A model generated the notes under the pieces. The model made no database searches and was not told the DNA's origin. It saw nothing but the letters and a program-made list of their open reading frames with translations. This document shows positions 23,745 through 37,045 of a DNA stretch of 64,000 nt, one piece after another. Numbering within the stretch: position 1 is the first letter of the stretch; each line of letters begins with the position of its first letter. The stretch covers positions 1,884,363-1,948,362 of the forward strand of contig JAYKAV010003099.1 of assembly GCA_035582835.1 (NCBI GenBank), in the 5' to 3' direction. The stretch comes from Phoebastria nigripes (Eukaryota; Chordata; Aves; Procellariiformes; Diomedeidae). The translations under genes were made by a program, and so were the position numbers.

Positions 23745-25859
23745 ATGCTTGCTGCTGGTTGCTCGGCCAGCCAGGACTGGGGTCCCACAACAGGACCAGG
23801 TATTTTTCTATCATGCTCTGCCCCGCTGACTTCCATTTCTGGGGAGAGCACCGAGCGGGGCTTGCTAGGCGCTTTCAAAAAACAAATGAAGCCTCTGCCC
23901 CTCAGTATCTCTGCTAATAAAGCGGCAATAAAAACAACAGCTGCTGTTAATGGCAGGATAGACGTGCGGGGGCTGCGGGACCAGTGGGTTATTGCCTGTG
24001 TTCGTCTGGTGTTTCCTCCTGATGCTCAAGAAATGGAGGCTGTGCTCCCACCTGTGAGGACCGGACACGTCTGTGCAACGTGGCCGCGGGGTCCCCGGGG
24101 GTTCACTGCTCCGGTAACGTGCTGAGAGCTTTGGGAAGGGCCAGCCAAGAGCCTGCTCACTCCTGGCGCTGAGTGAGTGGTGGGATGGGGTCTGGGCAAA
24201 CCCCCCTCCACGGGGGAGGGAGCTCAGGGGAGCAGCAAAACGCTCGGTGAAATGCCTGTGGCTGCAATCCTAAAAGTTGCTGCCAGGAAGGGATTTTCCA
24301 GTGTGATTTTTTGGGGCGAGGTACAGCAGATCCTGCTGGTGGTTGGGGGGAGAGGGAAAGCTGCAGCTCAGGATCAGCTCTGTTCAGGGGCAGGGGAATG
24401 GGCCTCGCTCCCCCCGCGGCCGCTCCCCCCTGCACCCTCGGGCACTGCGGAGGATCGGGTCCCCAAGCCCCTGAGAGCTGGTCCTCGGCCATAGCGTCTT
24501 CTGCTGGTGCATGCACAGGCATTTCCCCTTGGCGTTATTAGGGATAATTATAATTTCACCTCCCCTGCAGCCTCCTTCCAAGAGGCGATGCAAGATTGAT
24601 CCTCGCGTCCTGTCCTAAGCTGTTGGTCAAACATTTGTCTCTCCGGTAACTGGGGACGTGTGTTAGTAAAACTGCAATTTAGACCAAGGAAATCACGGAG
24701 AAAACAAATACGGAGCCCCCATCCAGCCATTTGTAACACATCACGCTCCTGACAGTGCCACCAAATAGCCAAAAAAAGCTTCAGCCTTGAAATTTTTCTA
24801 GCGCGAAGATAAATGAAGGAGATTCATGTCTCTGTTGGTGCTACATTGTTTTGCTCAGCTGGCTGCAGAGCAAATAAGATACAGTGGTGCATTGATTTGT
24901 AGTCTGAGAGCTGTCCTCGCAAATAGATGGGCTCGGAAAAAACTTCATTTGTGACTTAAAATGGAGAATGCAGCAAGTGTGGGGAGGGGGCACGGTGCCC
25001 GGACCCTCGGTGTCCCGCTGTTCCTCCTCCCTGGGGGCACATGGCACAAGGGGGTGCAAAACCGGGGCTGTGCCTCCAGCGCTCTCTATTTTTTGGGATG
25101 CTTTTCCCTATGGCTCCGCGGGGTCTTCCCCGGCCCCATGTGCCCTGCTCAGCGCTCGCTGCCCTGCGGCTTGGACACAATGCCAAGAGCAATAAAAACA
25201 GAACCAGCCATTTCCAGTGGGTTTGGGGAGAGGCTGAGCACAGCCCCCGCTCTGCCCCATGTGCCCCACCAGCCTCGGGCTCACCCCGCGGGGAGGGGGG
25301 TGACTCCATGAGGGCCTGATCCTGCACCAACCTCAGCGGAGTGCAGGTCCGCGGGCAGCGCAGCAGAGCCTGGCTGCAAGTCCGTCACCGTGGGTTGAGA
25401 CTCTGAAGGGAGCGGATGGATCCGCACTTAACACCTCTCCCTGCCCAGCGTGGCCGAGCGCGCTGCNCAGCCGTCGCGTGGGGCAAATGATGCTCACTAG
25501 CATTAATAAATGCATAAAAATATCAAATTGACATGCAGGAAAAAAAGAACATTTCAAGGCTGGCACTTCCCCCAGGTCTTTCCGTAGAGGGTCGGGGTGT
25601 CCAACCTGCCATCAAATGCAGCTCCTCCAATGCACACTTCCATGCCACGACAAGCAGGACAGCACCCAGGAAGAGGGCAGAGGGAGGATGAGGAGGGGCG
25701 AGGAGGCTCATCACGCATGCAGCTGCTCCCCTTTCCCCCCCCATCAGCCCTGATGTGTCTGATGCAACCATTGCTTAAGAAAAATCCCCCACCGCTCTTG
25801 CAAGACAGGAGGCAATTTTAAAGACCCAGCGTTTCCAAATGAAAGCGGTGCTGGCTGTG

Positions 25860-26230
25860 CCCTAATGGAAAGACAGCCAGTTTTATAGCAGAATGCAAAT
25901 GAAAAGGTATAAATAAACAATCGCTCACAAATAAGTGCTTGCCTTTAATGAATATTTCATATACAAAAGAAGTCATTGACATTTTGCTGGATTGCTTCAA
26001 TTAGCTCTTGAGCCTCGTGTTCATGCAATAATAAGCTTGCTTTTCATAATGCTTTATTAATCTGTTTCATAGTGTGAATTTATACAGTAATGTATCTAAC
26101 AGACCTCCTGCTGCAGCCTTTATTGGATATAAATGACTTAGTAATTGCTATTGATCATTAAAGAAGTGCGATGTTATTTTGGAATTACAATGTGGGGGAT
26201 CTTTGCAAGACTGAAGGAACTGGGTGGTTT
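25860..26230. promoter_or_regulatory. AT-rich island with octamer and FOX sites
   Basis: The longest continuous low-GC, repeat-free stretch I see. Besides the octamer and FOX-like site at 25893-25918, it holds CCTTTAATGAATATTTC, GGATTGCTTCAATTAGC, TTCATGCAATAATAAGC, ATGCTTTATTAATCTG and TATTGATCATTAAAGAAG. I find no ORF of note and no transposon. Best single candidate for a conserved developmental enhancer. Confidence 0.48.
25893..25918 (+). promoter_or_regulatory. POU octamer with adjacent FOX-like site
   Basis: A perfect ATGCAAAT octamer at 25893-25900 is followed about ten bases later by TATAAATAAACAA, which contains a forkhead-type TAAATAAACA core. Both lie in the strongest AT-rich island of the window. 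Confidence 0.4.
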
Positions 26231-29200
26231 GCTATGTGCAAGCCTGGTTTATATTCAAAGGAGTGACTAATGGGTCCTTGGGAGGGAAAGCCAAAGTGTG
26301 CCAAGATTGAGTCTGGGTCAAAACACTGCTAGAGTCGTTGCTGGCTTCCCATCATGAAATGGTCCAGGCTATATATTCAGAATATATCTCAACATATTCC
26401 ATTTCACACATCGATCCCTATTCTGACTCAGGCTTTGTTAAGATTAGCCAGGAACATACTAAGGCTTGCCGGGGAAAGTCAGCAGCAGGCTGGATCAGGG
26501 GCGAGTACGGCAGCAAAACACGGCGCGGTGGCTGCGGGAGCCCTGGAGGTCCCTGTGCGTGGTGGCCACGCCGGGGTGGGCAGGGGCTGCCCGGCAAAGC
26601 CACNGTGGCCCTTCCCAGGGCTCCCACCGGCAGCCCCAGAGAGGCTGTGGGTCCTTAATCTGGGCTTGCTGTTCAGCTGCAGTATGTGAGTAATTAAAGC
26701 AAATGTTTTACNATCACCCGGCTTGCAATACTGGGTCTATTGATCACGGCTCCAGATCCTGAAGTCAAGTGAGCATGAAGGTCTCTGCTTTCCCAACAGG
26801 GATATTCAGGCTGAATCTCCTTTCCATCACTTGCTGGTTGTCTTCCAGCTTCAGACATTAAAACCTCNGCTTTGAAATGAAAAAAGCTGGTGTTGCACTT
26901 TAAATTTATATTTTTCATTTAGAACCCCCCTTTTTTTTTTGGTTGGAGTTTTTGCTTTTCTTCCACACTATTTTCCCTCTGTTCCTATTTCCTTCCCCTG
27001 GAAAAGCCGTTGTTGGCTTGCATGCCCGGGAGAGCTGCATTCAGCGCTGGCTCTTGGCAGGCTCAGAGTGCAGCGGAGCCGCGAAATCACTGCTTCTCCA
27101 ACGCCCCAGGAGGGCACCCCGAAATGCTCCCCCCGCCACGGGGTGGGGTGTTTCAGCAGGCTTTGACGTCCACATCCATCTGGAAAATGGTTAGGGGCAT
27201 TAACTCTTCCCTGTCTCAAAGGGGTGTACTGGGACTCAGTTAATTAACATCTTGAAAGGGCTGTGAGATTCCTCCATGACACTGTTTTTATTAAAAGCCT
27301 ATATGCACATTTTTCCCCTTCCAATTTACCGCGTTTCCCCCCTGGAATGTGCTTTGATTTTTAAGCAATTTATAAGTCCTCAGGCTTTGCCTGGGAGGTA
27401 ATTTATACTAGTTTGTGTTTTTATGTGTGTGTACATGTGCTGCAGTGCATTGGGAAGAAACACAAAAAGCAATCGACTGTGCTGAGGCTGGTGTTGATGG
27501 AATAGCGGTGGAGGAGTTATTTCCAGGAGCTGAGAGCTCGCTCCGACCTGCCCAGGCAGATACTGCAGTGCCGAACTGCAAATCAAATCAGCCCGGGAGG
27601 GAGCTGTGCACCAGCGGGACCCGGGGGATGTCTCCTGGGCTTGGCCCTGGGAAGGGCTCTGTCTGCTCCGTGCGGGGTCTGGATGCCTGCCCGGGCTGAC
27701 CGGCCACGCACCGGCCGAGATGCCGCTTGGACGGGGTCACCAAAGCCAACGAGGGTCCTTTCACAGCCCCAAAAGGACCCATGCAGGCGTCCAGCCATGT
27801 GCACTGTGTCCTACTTTTGCTCGCTGGTGGCTTTGGTGTGAAGCCCATGGCAAGGCTCGTTTGCCCAGCTGGTACCCAGCGGGTGATGAAGCAGGCTGGC
27901 TCTCGGGAGAGGTTGTTCTCAGCCCCATCAGCATGGTTCTGCTCCTGCCTCGTCATTGGGAAAACCGAGGTGTGATGCTGACAGCATTAAGCAATGCTGA
28001 AATGTTCCTGAAGTCACCCCGGTGCCCTGTGGGCCGTTCTGATGTGAACTTTTGCACCATGAAAGTAATTTGTTTTAGGGAGTTTTATTTATGCAAATCT
28101 CCAGCAATATTTCATGCCATTCACATCTCCCAAGGCACGGTTTTAATAAAGGCTGGGAGGCGAGAGGATGGCCAGGAAGCGAGCGGGTCAGAGCTCCGGG
28201 AGGCGAAAAGCTGCCTGGGATTTAATAGCACCACATCAATTTATGTCCTCTGGGGATGTGACCTTCCAGCCCCCAGCGACTGGAGCTGTCTGCATCTCTA
28301 AGACTGCTCTTCAGAGCAGCTTTTCTCTTTTTATTTGTGTTTTGGATCAAACTGCTCAGGACCACTGCCGGATCCCCGCCTGCTGCAATTCCAGCCCCCT
28401 GGGTATAACACTCATTTCCTCGCCATGTCGCCCGGTTTCTCTCTCACCTATCACTGTGAAGCAAATCTCCAGGCACGTTTGCAGCAGGAGAAGGTGGAGG
28501 GAGCTGGGGGAGTTTGGTTTCTTGGCTCAGGAGCCCTGGCAGCACCTGAACCCCAGCACCCTGATGGAGCAAACCCTCTTATCCTGACCAGCGATGGAGC
28601 AGGATGCAAATGTACTGGAGCAGAAGTGCTGGAGAGGAGTGTTGGCTGGAAGCTTTTAAATACTGTATTTTTCTGGGAGAAGATTAGGTATTTGGGGTTT
28701 TTTGTTCCAGGAAAAGACTGAGAGGGGCTAAGATGCCTGAAGAGTGGATGGAGAAGGGATGCCTGGCTGGCGCAGTGGGGCTGAGTTCACTCAGTTCCTA
28801 CCAGAGTATTTTTCTCTCTGCAGAAATAATTGCAAGGTGTTAGAATTCATGGTGTGCGCATGGAATATATCCCCTTGGTTTTATCCCTATCAGCATGAGA
28901 TTCATGGGAGTGAAGGGGCCAACAGGATGGTGCAGGAGGACAGAGGAGCTCAGAAATCACCAGCCTGGGCCAGCTCCTCTCCATCCCCTCCCTGCAAACC
29001 CAAACCGGCTGAAACCTCGGCTCATTCCCACAGTCAACACCNGAGAGCTGGGTTTGCCATGGCCGTGCTAGGAGACGGTGGTCACTGCAAGGTCGCAGCA
29101 AGGTCACAAACACCCTGTGTATCCAGCCTCCCGCCTGCCCCATCCCTGGAGCACGCAGCTGCCCGCAGGCACCAGGAACATGCCCTTTGGTTTAATGTCC

Positions 29201-29315
29201 ATTGCTGCGGCTACCCACTCAGCCACACAATGCTGGATGTATTCCCAGCCTGACCCCGGCTGAGCATTCCTCTCTTTGTGAAATTACTGGGAAAGGGTAG
29301 CGTTCATGCTGTGGA
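26231..29315. other. Gene-free region
   Basis: No gene. A 231-codon frame at 27606-28301 shows no domain and overlaps frames on the other strand. T-rich stretch around 26930-26940 and low-GC sequence at 27240-27420. Ambiguous bases at 26604, 26712, 26868 and 29042. Confidence 0.6.
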
Positions 29316-29514
29316 TCACAGAATCATAGAATCATAGAATCATTAAGGTTGGAAAGGACCTCTAAGATCATTGAGTCCAACCNTCAACCCAACACCTCCA
29401 TGCCCATTAAACCATGTCCCTAAGCACCACATCTATATGTCTTTTAAATACCTCCAGGGATGGTGACTCCACCACTTCCCTGGGCAGCCTGTTCCAATGC
29501 TTGACAACCCTTAA
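29316..29514 (-). mobile_element. CR1 LINE 3' fragment
   Basis: Read on the minus strand, this is the 3' end of a CR1 non-LTR retrotransposon. The end nearest 29316 carries three copies of the 8-bp tail repeat (seen here as CATAGAAT), followed by the reverse complement of the familiar CR1 3' sequence (TTGGACTCAATGATCTTAGA region, then the 'catccctgg' segment). The distal end stops near 29514, inside the last 35 or so codons of the reverse-transcriptase ORF, so this is a severely 5'-truncated copy, as is usual for CR1. One ambiguous base lies at 29383. It shares its 3' sequence type with the copy at 49212-49364, in the opposite orientation. It has no coding capacity. Truncation and tail are seen directly; family assignment is from established knowledge of avian CR1. 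Confidence 0.95.
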
Positions 29515-32500
29515 ATGCAACATACCCACCACTTCTGGTTCCTGGGTAAATAGGAAAGCTTTGCCAAAACTTGGGTTTTCCAGGGCATTTAAATGCTGGA
29601 AGGAGACTCAAATCCCAGCTCAAACATGTGGAGAACTGCTGTTCACATCAGCATCCCGCAGAGCTCAGGATGCTGTTGGGAGGCACCCAGAGTACCACCA
29701 GGCACAGCACCACGAGGCTTTCCAACAGCTGATGGGTTGGGTTTTTCCTACTGTGCTTTGAGAAATGCTTGTGTTTGACTCAGGCTCTCCAGGCAGGATC
29801 AGAAGAGAAGACCTGATCTTACCCAAAGCCCTTTTAGCTACGCAGACATGGAGGAGCAAGTCCCATCTCAAATACAATAATAGCCAGCTGCCGGGCCAGT
29901 GCCAGGGGCAGCCGCGAGCCCCGGGAGAACATCACTGCCTCTCAGCCACTGATGGATTTTCCTCTTCAGCTTTCCATTCTGTTGCTTTTATAATTTATTT
30001 ACAACTTTTATTGATGTTTGCACCATTTCTTTTTTTAAAATGGCTTTTCAAATAGGAAAAAAGAGCAGTAGAGGATTTCTCAGCCTCATGCTCCCAGGGA
30101 AACATGTTTAGTGCTTTGAAGAGCGGGACTTTACAGTGGATTTCCATCAGTGGAAAGCCTGACTCCGCTCACCACCCAGCCCCGCTCTCCCTCCTTGTTG
30201 GCATGCTGAGGGCAGCAATTATTTCTTCTGCCTGCTTTGTGACGATGCTTGTAAACCTTTGCTCCGGCAGCAGCTCACTCAGACCTGCTCGGTCTCTCCC
30301 CGGCAGCATTGCTTTGGATCTTATGCAGGATGGTGCAAACTGATGCTTTGCACTCAACATGGCCCTTTTCCCCCTCGGGTAACCCATCGTCCCTCTCCCA
30401 TACCCAGTTTGCTCCAGATATTGGCACTTCTCATATACCATCAAGCATGCTCGCCAGCAGCTCAGGCGGGTGTGTGGACCCAAGCACACGGCATTTTGTG
30501 ATGCTCCGGTGTGGTCCGGTACAGCAGGCGTGCATCACCCTGGCCTTATTTCTGTGACCTCCTTACCTTGCCTGTGCACCAGGTCCTGCCCTGNGCCCTG
30601 CAATGGGCAAAGGAAGGACAGAAGGAAGGACCCCCCCAAATAACAGTTTGAATAGGAAAAATACAGTTGCCACCTCCCAACGACAGGGAGAGAGTGAATG
30701 AGGAGTTCCAGGGCTGATCTGCATTTAAAAGAGGGGGAATCAGCANAAGGAAGAGTGGTGCAGAGAGGAGAGGGGAGGGGGAGATAAAAGGGAGAGGGGT
30801 CTGAATTTGCATGTTGTTTTTCCTTATGGCAAAAATCATTTGAAAGCTGATGTACTGCCAAGAGGAACAAAAAGAGACCCCTTGGCATTGCCCCAGGCTC
30901 CTCATTTACTCTTTTACGGCAAGGAATACTTATAAAAACTGAATAAAACATCTAATAAGGCTGTTTAGGATTCCTTGAAAGATGTCTCTATCAAAGCACC
31001 TGGGGTCAGCCTTGCTCTCCCTGTCTCCACTTCAACACCCTCACTGATGCTCCAGAGCCCCTGGTACCAACACATCCCTTCCCAGGAGGATGACCGGTGC
31101 ACAGGGCAGCACACCGTCCCATTGGGACATTTTTTGGGGGGGATGAGCCCTTCCTGGCTGCCTCCTGCCTGNGGGGGGGGACATGAGGTTTGCAGAGGCC
31201 ATCCAGGAGAGACTTCTAAGGCAAGCGAAGCTTGAACCTGGGACGTTCGTGGGGGGCTTTGGCTGTGTTTGGAGGACGCACCGCGGGTGAGGGTGGTTCT
31301 GCCAGCATGCTGTGGGACCTCGGTCCTCATTTCTCATCCGTGCAAAGGACATGATAACACTGCCCTTGGCAGCGTCCCATGTCTGCTCCGAGCTCGCTGC
31401 CTGCCTGTTTTATGCGTTCGACCTGCCCTAAGCCTCAGCTCAGTCTGGGTTTCTTGATCTTGGTGTAATACAAATATAAAATCCTACAGCCCATCTGGGC
31501 ATTTCAGGGCACTTTATAGCTGCGGAGCTAGCGGGGCCTCGGGAAGCCGGGATACTTATTGCTACGCCCCATCGCCAGCCCTTCTCGGGGGCCCCTTCCC
31601 GTACACGGAGGCAAGTGGAGGGACATCGGAGCAGAGGTTTTCCACGGCGGGCTCTAACTGCTGGGGCTGTGTTTTGGGACGTGGCCAGCACTCACTGGGA
31701 GAGCGGATTTTGCTGGTCTCAGCTCCGGTGTTGGTCTGGAAATCAGAGCTGGATACAGTCAGACATTGCCGTGTCTGCTGGATACATCCTTCCTCTGAAG
31801 ATGGACAGTGGGTTAGTGCTTTTGGGGTGGGTAACGTCACCGTGGTCTCGAGGATGTGCCGAAATAGTGACCAGAAATACTTTGCAAGACAGTCCCATGA
31901 AAGAAACCAAGCAGGAAGGGTGAGGGTGATGCCCGAGGGGCAGGGTGAACCGGGCCACTTAGGTCCGATGCTGTATTTCATGCTCCTCTAAGGAAAAGCA
32001 ATAAAACCCCTAAAAGGGGAGAACAGCTCTTTACTAGCACAGCGCTGTGCTCGCACGCCAAGCTACTGGCAAGGTGGCTGCGGGAATAAAAAGCCTCCTG
32101 GGTTTGCACACGCCGGGGGGCTCTGCAGCTTGTGGTGTCAGGGTAGATCCAACCTGCCCGTGCTTGGGAGCAGCACAGAGAGCTGCCACGCTGCACGCAG
32201 TGAATCAGAGCTCTCAATAAAGAAAAGTGCTGCTGTTTTTTACAAGAAAATTAGAAAAAAATACAACAGACAGAAGCAGTACACAGCAATTCCTGATTTT
32301 TAAATATCCTAAAGAAGAATGCTACCCATTAGAGGAGAAAAGCTTTTGTGATATATTTGGAGGAGGGATGAAGGGGATGGNGAGAATCCCCAGGGTAGAA
32401 GGGATGCTTGTGGGAATGGGTGTTTACAACAGCAAGAGCATGGCGGGGAGGCAGAGGCAGGCAAAAGAAAGGTAATTATATTTCAAAAACACGAGCCATG

Positions 32501-33574
32501 AGCTTTGCAGTACTCGTCATCCCATTAGGAGCTTGTAAAATTTGCAGACCATTAGATGGGGCTTTCAAACACCATTTTTATCCTGNAGTTGCCAAACACT
32601 TTTGCCCTGTGTCACATTCTGGTTGCAAAGACAAGACTCATTTCACCTCCAGCCGCTGCAGCGTGGGAATGGCGACCAGCGCGGCGTGTCCAGGCTCTGC
32701 CTGCCATGGTCCCTGGCCGGGGCAGACTGCATGTCTGAGCAAGCCGGGCACAGTGATGCTGTCTGCATCTCTCCGTGCTTCTCGCACACACACTTACCTG
32801 GAGAAAAACCCCTCTCCCATACTTTGCTGTGTTAAATTAGCCAGTGGGGTTCATTAGTGAGGTTAAATGAGCCACGGACCAGCTGGATCCACNGCCTCAC
32901 CAGCCGTGACAGCGGGAGGCAACCACAGCCGGGCACCCCAGCGTGCCGCTGCCCTGTGCCATAGCGATCCCACGGGGCAGCCGTGCCCCTGGGTGCAGGA
33001 TGAGACCCATGTGCCTTCCCCCTGCGCAGTGGGAGCTGCGGAGCAGCCCTCTGGGAGGGAAGCATCCCCAAAGCACAGGCGCTCTCCCTTCGAGGCCAGT
33101 AAATCCTTGGGGGAGCGAGAGCACGCAGCCTGCAAACTAGCCAGCTATAAGAGAGGCTTTAGAAAAATTCAGCTCATTTTGTGGAAGCGGGTCAGCGAGG
33201 CTGATCACAGGGGACAGAGATGGGGAGGTGGGTGCCAAGGGGGGCAGACAGGGCTGGCGATGGGGAGCAGTGCCCGTGGTTGCTCCTCTTCACCGGTGGC
33301 ACCCAGCGACTCCCCGACGTGCTCAGCTCCATTGGCTGCAGGTGCACGCTGAGCACGGACCTGCAGCACCCCAGGGAAATTCGTGGTGCTGCCCAGCACT
33401 GGGGACATCCTGGGGTCTCTGCTATTTTTTCTCTGTCCAATACAAAGGTCCAAGCCCTCAGACTACAGCACATGCCTGGCCCTGGGAGCCACATCGTGCC
33501 GGCACCAGGCCTGCAGCCATGCACGTTTGCTCAGCTGAGAGCAAGAGCAGCCTCTTCCCAGGGCCTCTGGATGA
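29515..33574. other. Gene-free region
   Basis: Spacer between the minus-strand CR1 and the island at 33575. Holds the MIR-like relic at 31312, low-GC sequence at 29980-30065 and 32215-32360, and purine-rich stretches (30725-30800). No exon or promoter recognised. Confidence 0.6.
31312..31372 (+). mobile_element. Possible MIR-like relic
   Basis: CCTCGGTCCTCATTTCTCAT followed by CCGTGCAAAGGACATGATAA has the layout of the MIR core segment 'cctcagtttcctcatctgtaaaatggggataata'. Strongly diverged, by-eye call. Confidence 0.35.
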
Positions 33575-33745
33575 ACACACACCAGCTTTCCAATGCAATT
33601 TTTCTATTGCAGAATAAATTTGTCTACAGCGATTTTCTTCTCCCGTAAGAAAACGCAGCTGTTGATGAAATATTACAATTTTTACCAAACTGATTAAGAC
33701 AAACAGTGAAAGCATGGAAAAACAGAGTTGTCCCAGTTTTCTCCG
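33575..33745. promoter_or_regulatory. AT-rich island, candidate conserved element
   Basis: Contains CCAATGCAATTTTTCTATTG, AGCGATTTTCTTCTCCCG, GTTGATGAAATATTACAATT and AAACTGATTAAGACAAAC. CpGs kept within AT-rich sequence. Confidence 0.37.
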
Positions 33746-36339
33746 GTTTCCCATGCACTGAGAAATTCAGGAAGGAATGACTGAATGACAACGCTGTAAC
33801 CCAGCGCCCGCACCGGGAAGCTCCCTGAATGGGACTCCTGGGCTGCCTCTCCCGCGCCGTGTCCCGGCTGCATCCCATGGCCTGATCTGGCTGCTTCTGG
33901 GCTGGTCACAGGGATCACCTGCCAGGGAAAGCTGCTTTTTCCATGACTTGGTTTTCTCCTGGCATCGAAGACTCTACAGAGCTCCCCTGCAAAGCCCCAA
34001 CACTTTCAGCACTGCACGAAGCCTCCCTTTGCTTTGTGCTTTGCATTAAATTCGGGAGCTGCTGCAGCGGTTACGGTGATGGAAACATCCACCAGAAAAA
34101 ATAACCTGGCCACAAACTCCCAGGCTGTTAATTACTTCACTGTTTGTGAAGGATCCCACACAAATATCACTGCCCTGCTCCATCTCCCTCGCTCTCAAAT
34201 GGGGAGAGGGGTTGTGGAGGGAGAGAAATCACTGCACTTAATAGGTGTAAATATTTTACAGTTTTTAATTAAATATGAGAACCCTGCTGGGGCTGGGAGC
34301 AGGACCATCCTGGAATATGAATTATCGAGAATCCTCCTTCCCAGATGTTCACTCTTTCCACTCCAGCCCCCCGGCATTTCAGACAAATAAAATGGAAGAT
34401 AAATCCAGGTTTAAAAAAACCCCAAAACCACAATGGCAACAGAACTCCCCAGCAGCTGAAGAGCCCTCCCAGCCCGCAGCTGCTTTGACTTCCATCCTGC
34501 TTACTTTTAAATTAATAAATAGATTCAATGCTATTTGCAGTGAAGGCTGTTTGGGGTGGGGGCCAGGACTGGGGGGGGCATTGCCAGCCCCAGCATCGCA
34601 GGTACCTGCACCTTGGGGGCTGCCGGCAGGGACCACCGAAGCAGAAAGCCAAACCACATCATTTCAATGCCTTTCTCCTTCCCAAAATGAACCTGTCAAA
34701 CCCCAGCAAGTTCCACACTTCCCAGTGGAAACTCATCAGCTGGTGACATCCGTGGCAGTTTGCAACCTCCAGGAATTTTTTCCTGCTGTGATATGAAAAA
34801 TAAAAAAAAGATTTTTGGGGAAAAAGGGCTGTGAGCGGGTAAGGGGTGCTTACCAGGAATTACCCGTGACCCTCTGGAATAAGCTGATGGTTTTAGGGGC
34901 AGCTGGTTCAATTTTGCGCTGGACCAGCCTGGTTCGGTAGCGCAGGGTGCCCAGATGCCTGGCTCCCCATCCTGGATCCCAGCCAAAATGAGCTGCTTCT
35001 CGGCTCTCTGCCAGATGGGCTGTGGCGCAGGCACTCAGAAAGGAGACGCTCTTTAAGATGTTTCTATTCTGGTACTTTTGGGAAGAGGTTTTGAGTGAGC
35101 TCTGAAGATGGGCGGGTAGCGGAGGACACCTGGCCAACGCAGCCCGCTCCCTGCAAGCTCTGCAAATCAATTAAGTGGTGCCTCCCGAGAGGAGATTAAG
35201 TGGATACAATTGGCCAGGATTGACCTCAGTGGATCTCTCTTGATTTATACCAGCTGGGGAGCTGATCCAGCGCGTGCTGGGGGCGGACGTTATGCAATGC
35301 CTTGTCCTCAGAAACCTGGGGCATGGCTTTGATGGCCGGCTTTCCTGTACGAAGCAGAGCAGCAGACAGCCCCGCTGAGCCCATGCCAGGCACACGGTGC
35401 AAATGCAGATCATGATAAGGTAAAAATTCAGCCTAGAAATCATTTATTCCACTTGCTCTCCTGAGGACAGAGGGAGAGCGTGTGCGTTAGACTAATCTCT
35501 GCAACTGGCTCAGCTTCACCCTGGGGCTTCCTCGTGTGAAAAAACACATCCAAAGCTCCTGACCTCTCCTGCCTTTCCAGGCTGGANACAGCTCAGGGCC
35601 AGTGGTCCAATGCCAGCCATGCACGGGCANGGTGGGCTGCAAGGGGCCAAGAGAGGGGCTCACTGCTGGCAGCCTGGTGCTGCGGGAGTTAACACCAACA
35701 TTGGGGGGGTCACATTTCCCCAATGGGTTGAGGAATTTTGATGAAAACTGTATTTAATCCAAATCAAGGCTGTTACAGTATTAGAAAGTAAAGGCAGAGC
35801 TTTAAAGAAAGCAAAACCCCCAAACTCGGCCAAATGTCATGAATCCAGGAGGGCTTGGTTGCACCGAGGTCAAACACACAAGCAGCAAGAGGCCCTTATT
35901 CCTCACTATCTTGGAAACCAATCTCCCACTGATTAACAAAGTTATATATGACAGGTGATGTCCCATGTAAACCATGACAACCCACACCACCTCTCAGAGA
36001 AAAAAGGGGTCTGAAACAAGTGAGATGTTCCGCACAGTTCCCTGTCCCTGAAAACGCGGCTCAGCAGCTTTCTGTCTCCCCTTGCTCTGACCTGGGCAGT
36101 GCTGGTGGTCAACACCAGCTCCAGCCTGACCCCAGCTAAGCTCCCGGCCCTGGCCCCGGCGCAGACGGCTGCTGATGAGCCGGCAGAAGCACCGTGCTGA
36201 ATGGTGGGGCAAGGACAAGCACAACTGGACCCATAAATACTGCAGGAACATCTGCATCTTCCCCCCCCCAAAATGTGTCGCCTCCAGTATGAAGCTGGTG
36301 TCTGGAGCGAAGCAAGGCACCAGCAGGGAGTAGATGAGA
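33746..36339. other. Gene-free region
   Basis: No gene. Low-GC patches at 34220-34330 and 34490-34545 (ACTTTTAAATTAATAAATAG) are possible minor elements. The remainder is GC-rich spacer with ambiguous bases at 35587 and 35630. Confidence 0.6.
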
Positions 36340-36510
36340 CTTTGCCATCATGTGATGTTTATAATTAGACTATTTGGCAGCCTAACATATATTATTAGCC
36401 TCTTTGCTAATAGACTTCTCTAATAAGAGTGCCCTTAAGTGACCTCAGTGAACATTCATCTACTTCTAACTAGATTTATAATTGTGATTGATCTGCAAGG
36501 TGCTGAAGCT
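36340..36510. promoter_or_regulatory. AT-rich island with clustered TTAG/CTAAT cores
   Basis: A tight run of ATAATTAGACTATTTGG, ATATATTATTAGCCTC, GCTAATAGACTTC and CTCTAATAAGAG, then CTTAAGTG (36434-36441, NKX2-type core). At least five homeodomain-type cores fall within about 90 bp. Confidence 0.42.
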
Positions 36511-36937
36511 TTGCTTGGCTTGTTCCACATCTCCACTCGGTTGCAGGTAACTTGTTTCCTTCGACCCAGGCTGCAGGGCTAATATTTCCTTTGAACAATT
36601 CACAGCGACCAGGTACCAATTAGCGATGCATCTCTCTCTCGCAAGCAAGACCCCTGAACCCGAAGCAAATGGAAATTCCCCGGGTGGGTCCGAGCCACAG
36701 CACGGTGCTTTAGTTTGGCAAACAACCAGTCACATCCTCCTGGAACACAAATCAGCCCTGCACAGATGATGCCTGAAAAGGCTTCAGATGCTGCTTTGAC
36801 CTGGTCTTTTCTGTACAGCTATGAGATTTGTGGATGCCCTCCCAAAGCTCGATGACAACGAGCCAAAGCTCGTCCCTACATCGCTCTTCTTCCACAGGTC
36901 ACGAGCTTCTACACCACCTCACAAGCTGGTTGCCCAC

Positions 36938-37045
36938 TTATAAAACGATGAGAATAGCTCAGACCCCTTTGGCTCCACCACTGAATAAGTTATAGAGAAG
37001 AATTAAGCATCATTACAAGTGCTTCTTCACCTCCTGCACGGCTAA
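36938..37045 (+). mobile_element. Possible MIR-like relic
   Basis: CTTATAAAACGATGAGAATA is followed about 55 bases later by GAATTAAGCATCATTACAAG and TGCTTCTT. The order and spacing match the MIR 3' half ('tgtaaaatggggataataa' ... 'gattaaatgagataatacatgtaaagtgctt'). No flanking target duplication is visible. Confidence 0.4.

Larger units (their letters stand above)
20471..25859. other. Gene-free region
   Basis: Mixed composition. Contains the 25-bp duplication (23695), the weak CR1-like relic (22043), a C-run near 21384-21402 and small low-GC patches at 21815-21915 (TTAATTGCAAAATAAAATAG), 23380-23470, 23900-23955 and 24790-24965. No coding sequence supported. Confidence 0.6.

Noticed and set aside
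27606..28301. 231-codon open reading frame
   Set aside because: No recognisable domain, overlapping frames on the opposite strand, codon use follows local GC content.
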